NCBI GenBank assembly: GCA_039707465.1
Contig: CM077648.1
Location: 70,637,619 to 70,701,618, forward strand
Source of the DNA: Rhabdophis nuchalis
Taxonomy: Eukaryota; Chordata; Lepidosauria; Squamata; Natricidae
Length of the DNA stretch: 64,000 nt
Direction of reading: 5' to 3'
The notes below the pieces were generated by a model that searched no databases, was not told the origin of the DNA, and saw only the letters and a list, made by a program, of their open reading frames with translations. This document shows positions 10,261-20,460 of the stretch, in pieces. Position 1 is the first letter of the stretch. Each line of letters opens with the position of its first letter. The position numbers and the translations under genes are program-made.

Positions 10261-12387
10261 CTCTACTTCCTTCAACATCACCTCATAATTAATTTTTTTC
10301 AATTCTCTAACTTTAAGTGAAAGTGTTATCCCCAAATATTTCAATGTATTCTTAACTCTTATCCCAAATTGTTCTTGCATATTTTCCCACTCCTTACCAT
10401 CTTTATTCATTAATAATTCAGATTTTAACCAATTTACCTTTAAACCTGTCATTTCTTCAAATTCTATCAAATGTTTATTTATCCTCTTTAAATCTTTCTC
10501 TATATCTTTCAAAATAATCAAGGTATCATCCGCATACAAATTTATCTTATATCCCTTGTACCCTTCCAATTCTTCATCTGCTTCTATCAATTTAATCAAA
10601 ACCTCCATAACTAACAAGAATAATGTTGGGGACAAGGGACATCCTTGTCTCGTACCTGCTTCCAATTTAATCTCTCCCGTCATTGTTCCATTCACCTTTA
10701 CCTTTGCACTACTTTTTTGATACAATTTTGAAATAACATGTATAAATTTATTACCAAAGCCTAATGCCTCAATAATTACCTTAATAGTATCCCATTGTAC
10801 AGAATCAAAGGCTTTAAAAATATCTAACGATATTATACCTATTTCATCACCATTATTTTCAGCTACATCTATAATGTTCAATACGCTTCTAATTATATCA
10901 CTCATATATCTACCTTTAACAAACCCTACTTGATTATAACTTATATATTTATCTATAAAACTATTTAATCTATTACTTATAATAGCTGTAAATATTTTTG
11001 CATCTTGGTTGATTAAAGAAATGGGTCGGTAGGACTCGATCCTCTCAAGGTCTTTATCAGGTTTAGGAATTATAGATATTACTGTCTTATTCCATGACAT
11101 CCGGACTTCTCCACCATGTAAAATTCCATTAAATAGTTTTTGCAGTTTTGGTATTATTAGTTCTTTAAAATCTTTATAGAATTCAGCAGGTAATCCATCT
11201 TCTCCTGGGGTCTTCCCTAATTTTAACTCTTGTATTATTTCGTTGATCTCCTCCTGTGTTATGTCTCCTTCCATCAAGTCTTTATATGTTTGATCTGTTT
11301 TCATAGCATATTTTCCAAGATGATTCTTCAATTTTTCTAAATCAATTGATTTCTTTAAATATAATTTTTGAAAAAAATTCCTAGCTACTTCACATTTCTC
11401 CAATCTCTTATAACACCTTGTACCTTTTTCGTCTATCAGAGAACCAATTTCTCTCTTTTGAGTTTTATTTTTCGCCATCTTTGCCAATAACCTAGAATTT
11501 TTGTTACTAAATTCAAAAAAATCCCTATTTAAATATCTTAAATTTTTTTTAACCAATTCAATATCTTCTATCAATTTAGTTTTTAATAAGGTCAATTCCT
11601 CCAAACATTTTTTATCTTTCGTAAGTGAGAATTGGTTCTCCAATATCTTAATTTGTCTTGTATCCTGATCTATTTTAGTTTTATATTCTCTATATTTCCT
11701 GCTTGACAATTTAATACTTTCTCCTCTAAATATTGCTTTCATCGTATCCCAAACAATTTCAAATTTAACCTCTCCATTATCATTCAATCCCCAACTTTCT
11801 TCCCATTTTTTGAATATCCATATTTTATCCTCCTCCTTTTTATACAATTTTTCATCATATCTCCAACCTCTTTCCTTTTTCTCAAAATTAAAATCTATTT
11901 CCATCGTAACTTCTGCATGGTCAGAATCCTTAAAAATTCCCACATCTACTCTATCTACTTTATTCAGCAAATCTTTAGAGACAAAAATATAATCAATCCT
12001 TGAATAAGTATTATGTACCTTAGAGCAAAAGGTATACACCCTTTCAGAACCTTTCAACTCCCTCCAAACATCTACCACACTGTTTCGAAACATCCATTTA
12101 TTTAAAATTTCCCCTTTATTTGTTTGTCTAAAGCGGGTGGGATTATTACTATCAATTCTATCCCTAATTAAATTAAAATCCCCCGCCACAATTACTTTCC
12201 CTACACTTTCTGTTTCCAAAATCTTAGTAATTTTATCAAGAAATCCCTTTTGTTTTTCATTCGGTAGATATAAATTAACCAATGTCACTTTTTGCTCATT
12301 AATATTCCCTATAATTATTAAATATCTTCCTTCCTCATCTCTAATTACTTGTTTGGAGCTTAAAATTAAAAGGGACTCACCAGACAT
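10261..12387 (-). pseudogene. L1 ORF2 fragment: endonuclease end and reverse transcriptase, long open frame
   Basis: About 709 codons are open without a stop. The endonuclease part contains VIVAGDFNLIRDRID, YSRIDYIFVS and the SDHAEVT catalytic end. The RT follows with the GEDGLPAEFYK, SYRPISLINQDAKIF, QVGFVKGR and GIISLDIFKAFDSV blocks and the catalytic NLYADDTLIIL. ORF2p nicks DNA and primes reverse transcription of L1 RNA. The start is artificial: the true N-terminus lies inverted at 12378-12526. The frame runs off the L1 into about 22 codons of L2 in a non-coding frame, so the C-terminal Cys domain is lost. The long open frame suggests a fairly recent insertion. Confidence 0.85.
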
Positions 12388-12526
12388 ATTATTTTTGCAG
12401 GAAACTCACCAAAAATCTGAGGATTTTAATAGAATGAATATTAAAGGTATGCAAATTTATGAAAAATCTTTTGGGACTTCCAAAGCTAGAGGAGTTGCGA
12501 TATTGATATCAAATAGGGTATACTTT
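10261..12526 (-). mobile_element. L1 insertion inside the (+) L2, with inverted 5' segment
   Basis: The minus strand from about 12387 to 10261 is L1 ORF2 (end of endonuclease, then RT). The segment about 12378-12526 instead carries the preceding part of the endonuclease in + orientation (PDILFLQETHQ through VAILISNRVYF). This is the arrangement left by twin priming. There is no poly(A) tail or 3'UTR at 10261, and about 125 bp of the host L2 is missing at the site, so a deletion probably removed the L1 3' end together with L2 sequence. Confidence 0.85.
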
Positions 12527-13571
12527 GGGAGGCACCATTTTACGGTGGTTCTCCTCCTACCTCTCTGGCCGATCGCAATTTGTGTTGACAGGAGAGCAGA
12601 GGTCGACCTCGAAACCCCTCACATGTGGGGTGCCTCAGGGGTCGGTCCTCTCGCCTCTCCTGTTCAACACATATATGAAGCCGCTGGGTGAGATCATCCG
12701 TGGATTTGGGGTAGAGTACCACCTGTACGCTGATGATACACAGCTGTACATTTCTACCCCAAACCACCCCAACGATGCCGTAGCAGTGATGTGCCAGTGC
12801 CTGGAAGCCATGCGGATCTGGATGGGAAGTAACGGACTCAGGCTCAACCCGACCAAGACCGAGTGGCTGTGGTTTCCGGCTGCCCGATTCAACCAGCTGA
12901 CTCCATCGCTGGCCATAGGGGGCGAACATCTTGCCCCTGTGGATGGGGCGCGCAACTTGGGTGTCCTCCTGGATGCCCGGCTGTCCATGGAAGATCAAGT
13001 GACAGCCGTGGCCAGGAGGGCGTTTTACCAGGTTCGCCTGGTTCGCCAGTTGCGCCCCCTATTGGATCGGGACGCCCTTCGCACAGTCACTCATGCTCTC
13101 GTGACATCCCGACTGGACTATTGTAACTCTCTCTACATGGGGCTCCCCTTGAGGTGCACCCGGAGACTTCAGCTGGTCCAAAATGCAGCCGCACGAGCAA
13201 TTATGGGAACCTCAAGGTTTACCCACATAACACCGCTCTTGCGCGAGCTGCACTGGCTGCCTGTCGTCTTCCGGGTGCGCTTCAAGGTGTTAGTCATCAT
13301 CTTTAAAGCGCTCCATGGCTCGGGACCTAGCTATCTGCGGGATCGGATCCTGCCTCATACATCCTCACGGCCGATTCGCTCCCACAGAGAGGGACTTCTC
13401 CGGGTGCCGTCCACTAGACTCTGTCAGCGGGCGACGCCCAGGGGAAGGGGTCTCTCTGTGGCGGGCCCAGCCCTCTGGACCTTCCCCCCCGACATCAGAA
13501 CAACCACGGACTTCCGCTCCTTCCGTCTGAAACTAAAAACTCATCTTTTCCGTTTGGCCGGCCTTGGGTAG
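12525..13571 (+). pseudogene. L2 reverse transcriptase C-terminal half, open frame
   Basis: An open + frame of 348 codons covers RT palm to C-terminus: GGTILRWFSSYL, CGVPQGSVLSPLLFN, the catalytic YADDTQLYIS at about 12730, the N-x-x-KTEWLWFP block, and RLDYCNSLYMGLPL with [12 protein letters not shown]. It ends in the LKLKTHLFRLAGL tail shared by all L2 copies. The frame is intact over about 1 kb, but the RT N-terminus is separated from it by the L1 insert and a deletion, so a working protein is not expected. Confidence 0.87.
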
Positions 13572-13773
13572 CCTCTCTCTACAGGGTCTAGCTGTTTTAA
13601 TTGGGTATTTTAGCAGGTTAAGGGGATTTTAGCACAGGCCCAGATTTAATTTGTTTTTAATTGTATTTGTATATTTATTGTATTGTGGTTTTAGTTTTCC
13701 CTGTGCACCGCTCCGAGTCCCTACGGGGAGAGGAGCGGTCTATAAATTAAATCATTCATTCATTCATTCAAGA

Positions 13774-14267
13774 CCTGCCTCGGACGGTCCGCCTAGGCTA
13801 ATCTCATTGGAGGCCAGCTCGTTCTGGATCTGAGCGATTTTATCCTGCAGATAATGTCCAAATTCCTCTGCTCTGCCCTGCAAAGGAGCTTCCCGCGGCC
13901 TCTGTTGAAGGAGGGAGCGGGTTACTCTAAACAGGGCGGCAGGGTGGTTATCTGCGGATGCGATAAGAGTGGCGAGGTAGTTACATTTCGCCGCTTTTAT
14001 TGCCACTAGGTAGGTCCTCAAATGGGACCTTGCCCGTGTTCGATCAGATTCGGACCGTGTCGACCTCCAAATGTTCTCTAGGCGTCTCTTATGGTGCTTC
14101 ATCACCCTCAGCTCCTCGGAAAACCAAGGGGCCAGGGTGGATCGGCGCCGCGTGAGAGGCCGCAAGGGCGCGACCCGGTCCAAGGCCCCCATGGCCGCAC
14201 TATTCCACTAGGTCCTCAGTCGAGTCGAGGGTCAGGGTCACAGGTACTGTGTACCCACAGGTACACA
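13774..14267 (-). pseudogene. L2 linker/RT N-terminal part of the nested (-) copy
   Basis: The minus strand encodes ALDRVAPLRPLTRRR, RSTRSESDRTRARSHLRTY and LQGRAEEFGHYLQDKIAQIQ, the linker between endonuclease and RT that is also present at 3437-4474 and 54330-54720. It continues into 10165 once the nested + strand L2 is removed. The upstream endonuclease is truncated at about 14230. Confidence 0.85.
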
Positions 14268-15673
14268 GTTAAAGTACTGAGCCCATCCTATTTGTTTTGG
14301 GGAGAGTTTCGTTGGGCTCTTTAAGGCTTCCAAATTTTTATGATCCGTCCAGACTTCAAAAGGGATCTTGCTTTCCTCTAGGACACTGATGGCGAACCTT
14401 TTTTGGCTCACATGCCAAAAGCGTGGGGAGCGCAGGGGGTTTGTGTGTGGGCGTGCCACCCCCATAATGCTATGTGCATGACCCCAGCATGCATGCACTC
14501 TCAACCAGTGCTCCCCCCCATTTTTGGTGTGCTTTTTTGGTCCTCCCCAGGCTCCAGAGGCTTTATAGGAGCCTGAGGAAGGTGAAAACAGCTGCCGCTG
14601 CCTCCCCCACAAAGTCCTCTGGAGGCTTCAGGAGCTTCCCTGAAGCCTCCGGAGTGTGAAAAACTGGCCCTACGGGCAAACTGGAAGTTCGGGAACAGAC
14701 TTCTGGTTTGCTCGTAGGGCTGGTTTTAGCCCTCCGGAGTGTTCAAGAGCCCTTAGGAGGGCGGAAAATGGTCTCAAAAGAAGGCCGAAGTCAGCTGGCC
14801 AGCATGCACATGTATGCTGACCAGCATCAGGCAACGCCTTGCAGGCCCTGACAAATGGCTGTGCCATAGGTTCGCCATCACTGCTCTAGGAAATGCCTCC
14901 AGGTTAAAAGAGCCCACCAAACTGCATAAGCCTCTTTCTCCCAAATGGCCCACCTTTGCTCAGATTCACTCAATTGTTTGGATGTGTAAGCACATTGTTG
15001 TAATTGGTCTTTCTCATTTTTCTGAAGCAGTACCGCTCCTATTGCTACATCGCTGGCATCCGCTTGTATGATGAACGGTTTCTCTGTGTCTGGGTGCTTT
15101 AGAATTGGCTCTGCTGAAAACAGCCGTTTAAGTTTTTCAAATGCAGCTTGGCATTCCATTGTCCAATTCAAAGGCTGCTTTGGTTTTGGGTTTCTCTCCT
15201 CTCGTTTTTAAGAGCTTGGTGATGGGGAGAGCAATTTGGGCGAATGTGGGGATAAACTGGCGGTAAAAGTTGGCAAATCCCAAGAAACTTTGTAACTGTT
15301 TACATGTTCTTGGTGGGTCCCAGTCAAGTATGGCCTGAATCTTTCAAGGGTCCATTTCTATGGCCTGGTATGAAATGCGGTATCCTAAGTAATCGATTTT
15401 ATCTTTGTGGAATTCGCATTTGGAGAGTTTAGCATAGAGTTTGGCAGAGTGAAGCTTGTTCAGAACCCCACAGACATGTTTTGCCTTGGTCTCAGAGTAA
15501 AGCAAGATGTCATCAATATAGACTATGCAGCCCTTATATAAATATTCCTGCAACACTTCATTTATTAATTGCATAAACACCACAGGGGCTCCGTGTAGCC
15601 CAAATGGTAGCACATTGAATTGATAGCATCCGATGGTTAAATGCCATCTTCCATTCATCCCCTTCCTTAATTC
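14268..15673 (-). pseudogene. Gypsy-1 RT C-terminal half and RNase H
   Basis: RT is seen at 15658-15344: FNVLPFGLHGAPVVF, then the catalytic YIDDILLYSE and LSKCEFHKDKIDYLGY. After a frame change the thumb and RNase H follow (15171-14878: PFIIQADASDVAIGAVLL, then EKEAYAVWWAL). RNase H resumes past the hAT MITE at 14383-14268 (WTDHKNLEAL, SPKQIGWAQYFN). Catalytic RT Asp pair and RNase H acidic residues are recognisable, but the frame is broken. Confidence 0.87.
14384..14883. mobile_element. Non-autonomous hAT element (500 bp)
   Basis: Terminal inverted repeats CACTGATGGCGAACC and CAGTGATGGCGAACC (right end, complemented) flank a non-coding interior. An exact 8-bp target duplication CTCTAGGA lies at 14376-14383 and 14884-14891, as expected for hAT transposition. 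The insertion splits the Gypsy-1 RNase H. No transposase is encoded, so it was mobilised in trans. Confidence 0.93.
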
Positions 15674-15674
15674 T

Positions 15675-17064
15675 TTTTTTTTGGAAATTTATTTATTTAT
15701 TTTTTAGTAAAACAAAAATACAAAAAGGAAAAGTCAGCATTCTACATTATATTCTTTGGAAAGTACAGTGGTACCTCGGTTCACGAATGCCTCTGTTCAC
15801 GACCAATTCGGTTTACGAACAGAAATTTTCCTCAAAATGTGCTTCGGTTCACGAACTCTGCTTCGGTTCACAAACAGGAACCGCGGCCATTTTTAATGTA
15901 TTCCTGGCTGTCACATGGTTGTGACTTCCTGTAGGAAGATCGTAGAGAGAAGAAAACACAGAAAAAAGCCCCAGCACGCACACTGTGAGTACTTTCAGTG
16001 ACTTTTTTTTATTTTTGTTATGCTTTTAGCATATGGAAAACTGTGCCTCGGTTCACGAACAATTCGGTTCGCGACCAGAGTCAGTTCACGAATTAAGTTC
16101 GTGAACCGAGGTACCACTGTATGTCGACTGGTTACACATAACTCTTGTGCATTTCTAGAATCATTATTCATGAATAATCTCATTTTATAGATTTTAAATA
16201 AAAAAATTCATTATATATCTTAATATCATTACACCAGAATTCTCCTCTAATATTCCATATTTGGTCTATCTTCTTCTTCAAACATGTCTTACTTAAACAT
16301 AACCACATAATGGCACCCATTGTCTGTTCCAAACATACATGCATATATGCGTACACCTGTATCAATATATCATCTATAATTATTACAATGCTCTTATTAT
16401 AACTCATTATTTATTAGCTAGTGATTCTTCAGTAATATCTAAAACAGTCTTAAGTTTGCTAAAATTCTCCCCATTTTATTAAATTACATCCATCAACATT
16501 CCTACGAGATAACAGTCTTATTATTTATATCCAATCTCATACTCATACATTTCTACACATACAAAGATACATAGATATATATCATTAAACTATAACATTA
16601 TTATTAGTTACTCTTATTGTAAATAATTATTGACTAACTTATAATCCTTCAACGATATTCTAAAACAATCTAACTAGTTATTAATCATCAAAGGATAACA
16701 ACTTTCCTTATCAGCCAGTGTCTTTCCAGTAGCGAATTGGACTTATCTCTCTTGCCATTTGTGGCCCCCGTCTCTTTTTGTTCTTCTTTCCAGGTTTTTT
16801 ATAAACTTCTTTTCGCACTTTATTGTCCAGTATAACTCTCAAATAATATCGCTGCCCAGTTTCTATTTTTACATATTGTTTGTCTTTGAATATCAGACGT
16901 ATTTCTGGAGAGATTTCTCCTTTTTCACCCATCTTCAATTCCCCTCCCCCCCTCTTTTCCTTGATAACTAAAATGAGGCTCACATTCCTCAAATTCTATT
17001 TTAGGAATTTCCTTCTTTATCTTTTCTCCCACATTTAATCCATTGGTAAAGTTCTCTAATCCTC
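15675..17064 (-). mobile_element. 5'-truncated L1-like retrotransposon with poly(A)
   Basis: An exact 11-bp direct repeat TCCTTAATTCT (15664-15674 and 17065-17075) flanks the unit, and a T-run at 15675 is the minus-strand poly(A) tail. Removal restores the Gypsy-1 RT frame (HIRIKE, then GDEWKMAF). A 93-codon minus frame at 16992-16711 ends ISPIRYWKDTG; I cannot place it firmly, so L1 identity rests on the tail and duplication length. A Tigger-like MITE sits inside. Confidence 0.75.
15766..16119. mobile_element. Tigger/pogo-like MITE (354 bp)
   Basis: Perfect terminal inverted repeats start CAGTGGTACCTCGGTTCAC and extend over at least 22 bases. TA dinucleotides flank both ends (15764-15765, 16120-16121), as for Tc1/mariner-class insertion. 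The interior has further GGTTCACGAA subrepeats and no transposase. Confidence 0.92.
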
Positions 17065-17399
17065 TCCTTAATTCTGATATGGTAGTAAGCCTCCCTTAAA
17101 TCCAGCTTTGTAAAAATTCTTCCTTTTGTGAGGTGTGCTAGCATGTCCTTCATGAGGGGGAGGGGGTACATATTCGCCACACTGATGGAGTTCAGAGTTG
17201 TAAAATCAATGCATAAGTGTTTGGAGCCATCTTTTTTCTCTGTAAACAACACTGAGGCTGCATTTTTTGGCTGGGCTGGTTCAATGAAACCCCTTGCTAG
17301 GTTTTTCTCAATGAATGTTCTCAGTTCTTCCAGCTCCCTTGGAGACATGCTAATCATCTTGGGTTTAGGGAGTTTGGCCCTGGGTAGAATTTCTATCAC
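17065..17399 (-). pseudogene. Gypsy-1 RT N-terminal half
   Basis: The minus strand encodes LPKPKMISMSPRELEEL, KNLARGFIEPAQPKNAA, then FTEKKDGSKHLCIDF and FTKLDLREAYYHIRIKE. This is the fingers region with the first catalytic aspartate (KLDLREAYY). It follows the protease block by a frame change near 17410 at a G-run. The last codons before 17065 run into the inserted L1-like unit. Confidence 0.87.
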
Positions 17400-18001
17400 A
17401 CAATCAGTGGAGCGGTGGGGGGGGGGGGGGGGAGAAGCTTATCAGAGGCTTTTTTGCTAAAAACTTCAGCCAAGTCCTTGTATTCTTTGGGTATGCTCTG
17501 GGATGGCACATTGTAGGCGGACATTGCTGTTTCTTGGTGCCCTGACCCCACAGTTTCTTTTTGTGGATTTGTAACAGAGGATACATGCATCTGCACTCTT
17601 ATGGTGTCTTGCTTCCAATTAATTTGGGGGTTCCATTTTTCCAGCCGTGCAAGACCCAAAACTAGTGGCCATTTCATGCCCGGCGCCACTATAAATGTGA
17701 GTGTTTCTTTGTGGCTTCCGATGCCAATCTTTAGGGGCTCAGTGGCAAATGAAGCTGGCTCCCCCCCTGCTATTGACCCATCTAGTTGGCAAAATGATAT
17801 GGGGCTCTTCAGCTTCCTCATATTAATCCTCAACTCCCTTACCAGGGCTGGGCTGATCAAACAGCGGGTGCACCCTGAGTCCACCAAAGCAGGGATTTCT
17901 ACCCACTTCTCCCCGTTGGGGATAAACAGTCTTAGAGCGAGGGTGAGCGATATTATATGTTTGCTTACCAGTGGTTCATCATCTGGATCACTCCTGGATG
18001 A
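17400..18001 (-). pseudogene. Gypsy-1 aspartic protease
   Basis: The minus strand encodes a retropepsin-like domain: ALVDSGCTRCLISPALV with the catalytic DSG near 17865, a flap region around SFCQLDGSIAGG, and LVLGLARLEKWNP near the end. In the intact element it would cut the Gag-Pol polyprotein. The upstream Gag is not recognisable; beyond 18001 lies another repeat. Confidence 0.85.
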
Positions 18002-18541
18002 GTAACACAAGCAAAGGAGAGGAGTTTCAGTTTCAGTTTTAATTTCACAGCAGGAAGCAGCTTTATTACAGAACAGTTGAGCTAAGCCACAGCCAGGCTC
18101 CTTTCTGTCTCCTTGCTCACACAGCAAATACTGTTTCACTTTCCAAGCAACTTTCTGATGCTAAGGAGTTCTACTCCCCCTCCCCACCTGAAAAGAAATA
18201 TGTTCCACACTGATGATAAGGAGTTCTACTCCCCCTCTCTACCTCAAAAGAAATCTGTTCCAAATGCAAAACACAAGCAGAGGAGTTTCACTTTCACTTT
18301 CACAGCAGGAAGCAGCTTCACTACAGAACAGTTGAGCTAAGCCATGCACAGGTTCCTTTCTGTCTCCTCCTTGCTCACACAGCAAATACTGTTTCACTTT
18401 CCAAACACCCCTCAACTCTCTCACACACTGGCAGGACACTAGCCAGATGAATACCAATGGATGCTGGTAGGCAGAGGCAGATTCCCCGCCCCCTTATTTT
18501 TCTCCTCAGTTCAGACAGGTCTGTTCATTCTACTGTAACAC
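18002..18541 (-). repeat. Candidate solo LTR or other repeat with internal duplications
   Basis: The unit is bounded by the same 7-mer GTAACAC at 18002-18008 and 18535-18541. Inside, a block of about 150 bases (CAGCAGGAAGCAGCTT, GAACAGTTGAGCTAAGCCA, CAAATACTGTTTCACTTTCC) occurs twice (about 18015-18152 and 18285-18403), and a shorter GGAGTTCTACTCCCCCTC block is duplicated between them. The right part (18435-18480) matches the repeat around 63505-63550. The ends do not give a clean TG...CA, so the LTR call is tentative. Confidence 0.4.
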
Positions 18542-19283
18542 CAGTTAAAGGGAAAAGAAGCAAAAATGCAGAAAAATATTTACAGATGTGATTAGGAAAA
18601 GGGAAGTTGCACACAAGTATCATCAAACTCATCCCCAAGTCAACCTGTAAAAAAGTATACATCTAATAACCCCTACATTAATCAGTCGCACATGAGATCA
18701 ATGCCTTGGACTAATGAGTATTTACCCTGTGCCTGGTGTCGTGCTCTAAAGTAGCAGGATGAGAGTCCTGGGATGTGCTGCAGTGGTGGTAAAGTCCACC
18801 TCCCTCCCCTTCAGCCCTACCCTGAACCTTAGGGATATCTCTGTTGGGAGACAGAAAGTTGTGCAGCGGAATGTGCAGCTAGAGAAATGTTGCTAGTAAA
18901 CACACAAATAGTAAACCAGACACTGTTAGCTTTACTGGTGTTGTAAAACTATACTACTGCTTCACAAGCAGTGACAGAATAAAGTTAGTCAAACAAAATT
19001 CTTAACAAATAGTAGTTTGCTTACAGTCAGTAATCCACAATACTTCCTTCTTCCTTCTTCAAACAGTTAGTCACAGCACACAGTCAGTTATCAAGCAGAG
19101 GCAGCAATTAGCAGAGATATCAGCAAATCCACCAGAGACAGAGCATGCGTTTTGCTGGCTTCCTCTTATAGTGGAGATAATTACACTTCCTAATTGCATT
19201 CCAACATCCTTAAAGCCACAATGACCATTTGTCATCATGGTATTATATATTGCCTACCCAACTCTAGCAGTCTACGCCTAACA
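18542..19283. other. Unclassified intronic sequence
   Basis: No coding region, terminal repeats or family motif was recognised. It lies between the candidate LTR and a Helitron coding remnant and may be further decayed element sequence. Confidence 0.4.
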
Positions 19284-20049
19284 GAATCTTTACACCGCCT
19301 TCTCACTCACCAACATCCAAGGGCAAAGCACTTTCTTTCTGCTGTCCAGAAGTACAATGGATGCTTCCAAATGACATCTTTTGGAGCCAGAGAGGTGAAG
19401 GAGGGAAATTTTACGCCAACATTCAAAGTGTAGGGGCAGGTCTACCACAGGATCGGGAGTATCATGGCAGGGCCTCAGCAGCAGCCTTCATTTCTCCAGA
19501 TATACTTTGTTGGTGATGATGACAATGAGACGGACATCTGGAATCTACTCAGGCGTTAATCCACAATGAATTAGCCAACTGCAGAAGTTGCTGCGTGAAC
19601 AAAGGTATATTCTGGAATTTAAAGCTGCTATTGATACTGTTCCTAAGAGCCACAAGGACTTCCAGGTGGTGATTAACACCAATAGGAAGCCTTCTGGAGA
19701 GCACCAAAGTCGTTTCAATGCCCCCATGACTACAGAAGTGGCTGTTCTCATTGTCGGCCAGGATTTTGAAAAGAGAGATATTGTTCTCCACAGCAGAGAC
19801 AACAGATTGTTACAAATCAGTGAGACGCACTGGGCCTATGATGCTCTCCAGTACCCTCTGATGTTCTGCCATGGAGAAGATGGCTATTACATCATTATAC
19901 CTCAATGTGAACCAAACACCAAGATTCCTCTCAAGAAGACCGTGTCTGCTGCCGCCTTTTACAGCTACAGGATAATGGAGCATGATGGCGAAGAATGCTA
20001 CCTACTGCTGTTCCAGTTCCGAGCCAAGCATGGGTATCCAACCTACTAA
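19284..20049 (+). pseudogene. Helitron Rep/helicase N-terminal fragment
   Basis: The + strand encodes the Helitron_like_N (Rep-side) region. The first part (about 19284-19433) reads HFLSAVQKYNGCFQMTSFGA and FTPTFKV, then after a stop GQVYHRIGSIMAGPQQQPSF. The second part (19588-20049) holds RFNAPMTTEVAVLIVG, FEKRDIVLHSR, THWAYDALQYPLMF and a degraded end. In intact Helitrons this region precedes the HUH nuclease and Pif1-like helicase, both absent here. At least three stops or frame changes occur. It is a fragment of a rolling-circle transposon, not a host gene. Confidence 0.8.
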
Positions 20050-20084
20050 TATAACATATAATTTATATCGTATCGACTATAACC

Positions 20085-20460
20085 GGCATAGTGGCCCAGT
20101 GGTGAAGACTCTCATCTCCCACTCAGAAGGTTGAGAATTCAAATCTAGGTACTGACAGATGTTTCTCTCTTAAAGCACGAAGAAATAATATCTGCTGCGA
20201 ACTCTGGGCCCGACCATGACAGCCGGTCTCTTTCATGCCGGATTCAAGGGGTTCCTCCTGCAGCATTGGGAGATTGCTCTTCTCCCCGTCACCCACAGAG
20301 TATCCCCTCTATAACGCTTCACCCTCCAGGGTCTAGCTTCACCTCTGCTGGCCTCTAAAACACAAAAAATCAGACAGAAAGAATGGAGCCCCGTTCTTCT
20401 GCACCGCACCACACCACACTGTAACGTTACCCCTGGAAGACCCTGCTTGTATTAATTTTC
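20085..20460 (+). repeat. tRNA-derived SINE-like head with pol III boxes
   Basis: An A box TGGCCCAGTGG at 20092-20102 and a B box close to consensus (AATTCAAATC) at 20137-20145 are spaced as in a tRNA promoter. The body downstream is unique to me and its 3' end was not located before the L1 duplication at 20471. It does not fold as an intact tRNA by eye, so a SINE is the better reading. Confidence 0.55.

Larger units (their letters stand above)
10161..13773 (+). mobile_element. L2 copy (+) nested in the (-) L2, split by an L1
   Basis: The left part, 10161-10260, reads on + FPRHLEEVDYLDPHQSGFRPG through HSTETALVELV, and the right part, about 12527-13773, resumes at GGTILRWFSSYLSG. About 125 bases of L2 that should lie between are absent. 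The 3' end carries the GCACCGCTCCGAGTCCC motif and a CATT tail at 13752-13773. The outer (-) L2 reads continuously (AGLE then TVLWEEF) if this unit is removed, with a likely TCAA duplication. Confidence 0.85.
8363..14267 (-). mobile_element. L2 copy (-) inserted in Gypsy-1 RNase H; itself interrupted
   Basis: The outer L2 occupies 8363-10160 and about 13774-14267. Its 3'UTR with the GGGCGGTGCACAGG end motif (as read on +) lies at about 8380-8420. Removing 8363-14267 restores the Gypsy RNase H frame (GWAQYFN then WFQFML), and TAACTG appears at both edges, giving a likely 6-bp duplication. The L2 frame itself is broken at 10160/13774 by a + strand L2. Confidence 0.85.

Noticed and set aside
10192..12387. 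731-codon frame as a host gene
   Set aside because: Its motifs are L1 endonuclease and RT, and the last 22 codons are antisense-frame L2 sequence.
20092..20160. Functional tRNA gene
   Set aside because: A and B boxes are present but no cloverleaf or acceptor stem is seen and the B box is imperfect; a SINE head fits better.
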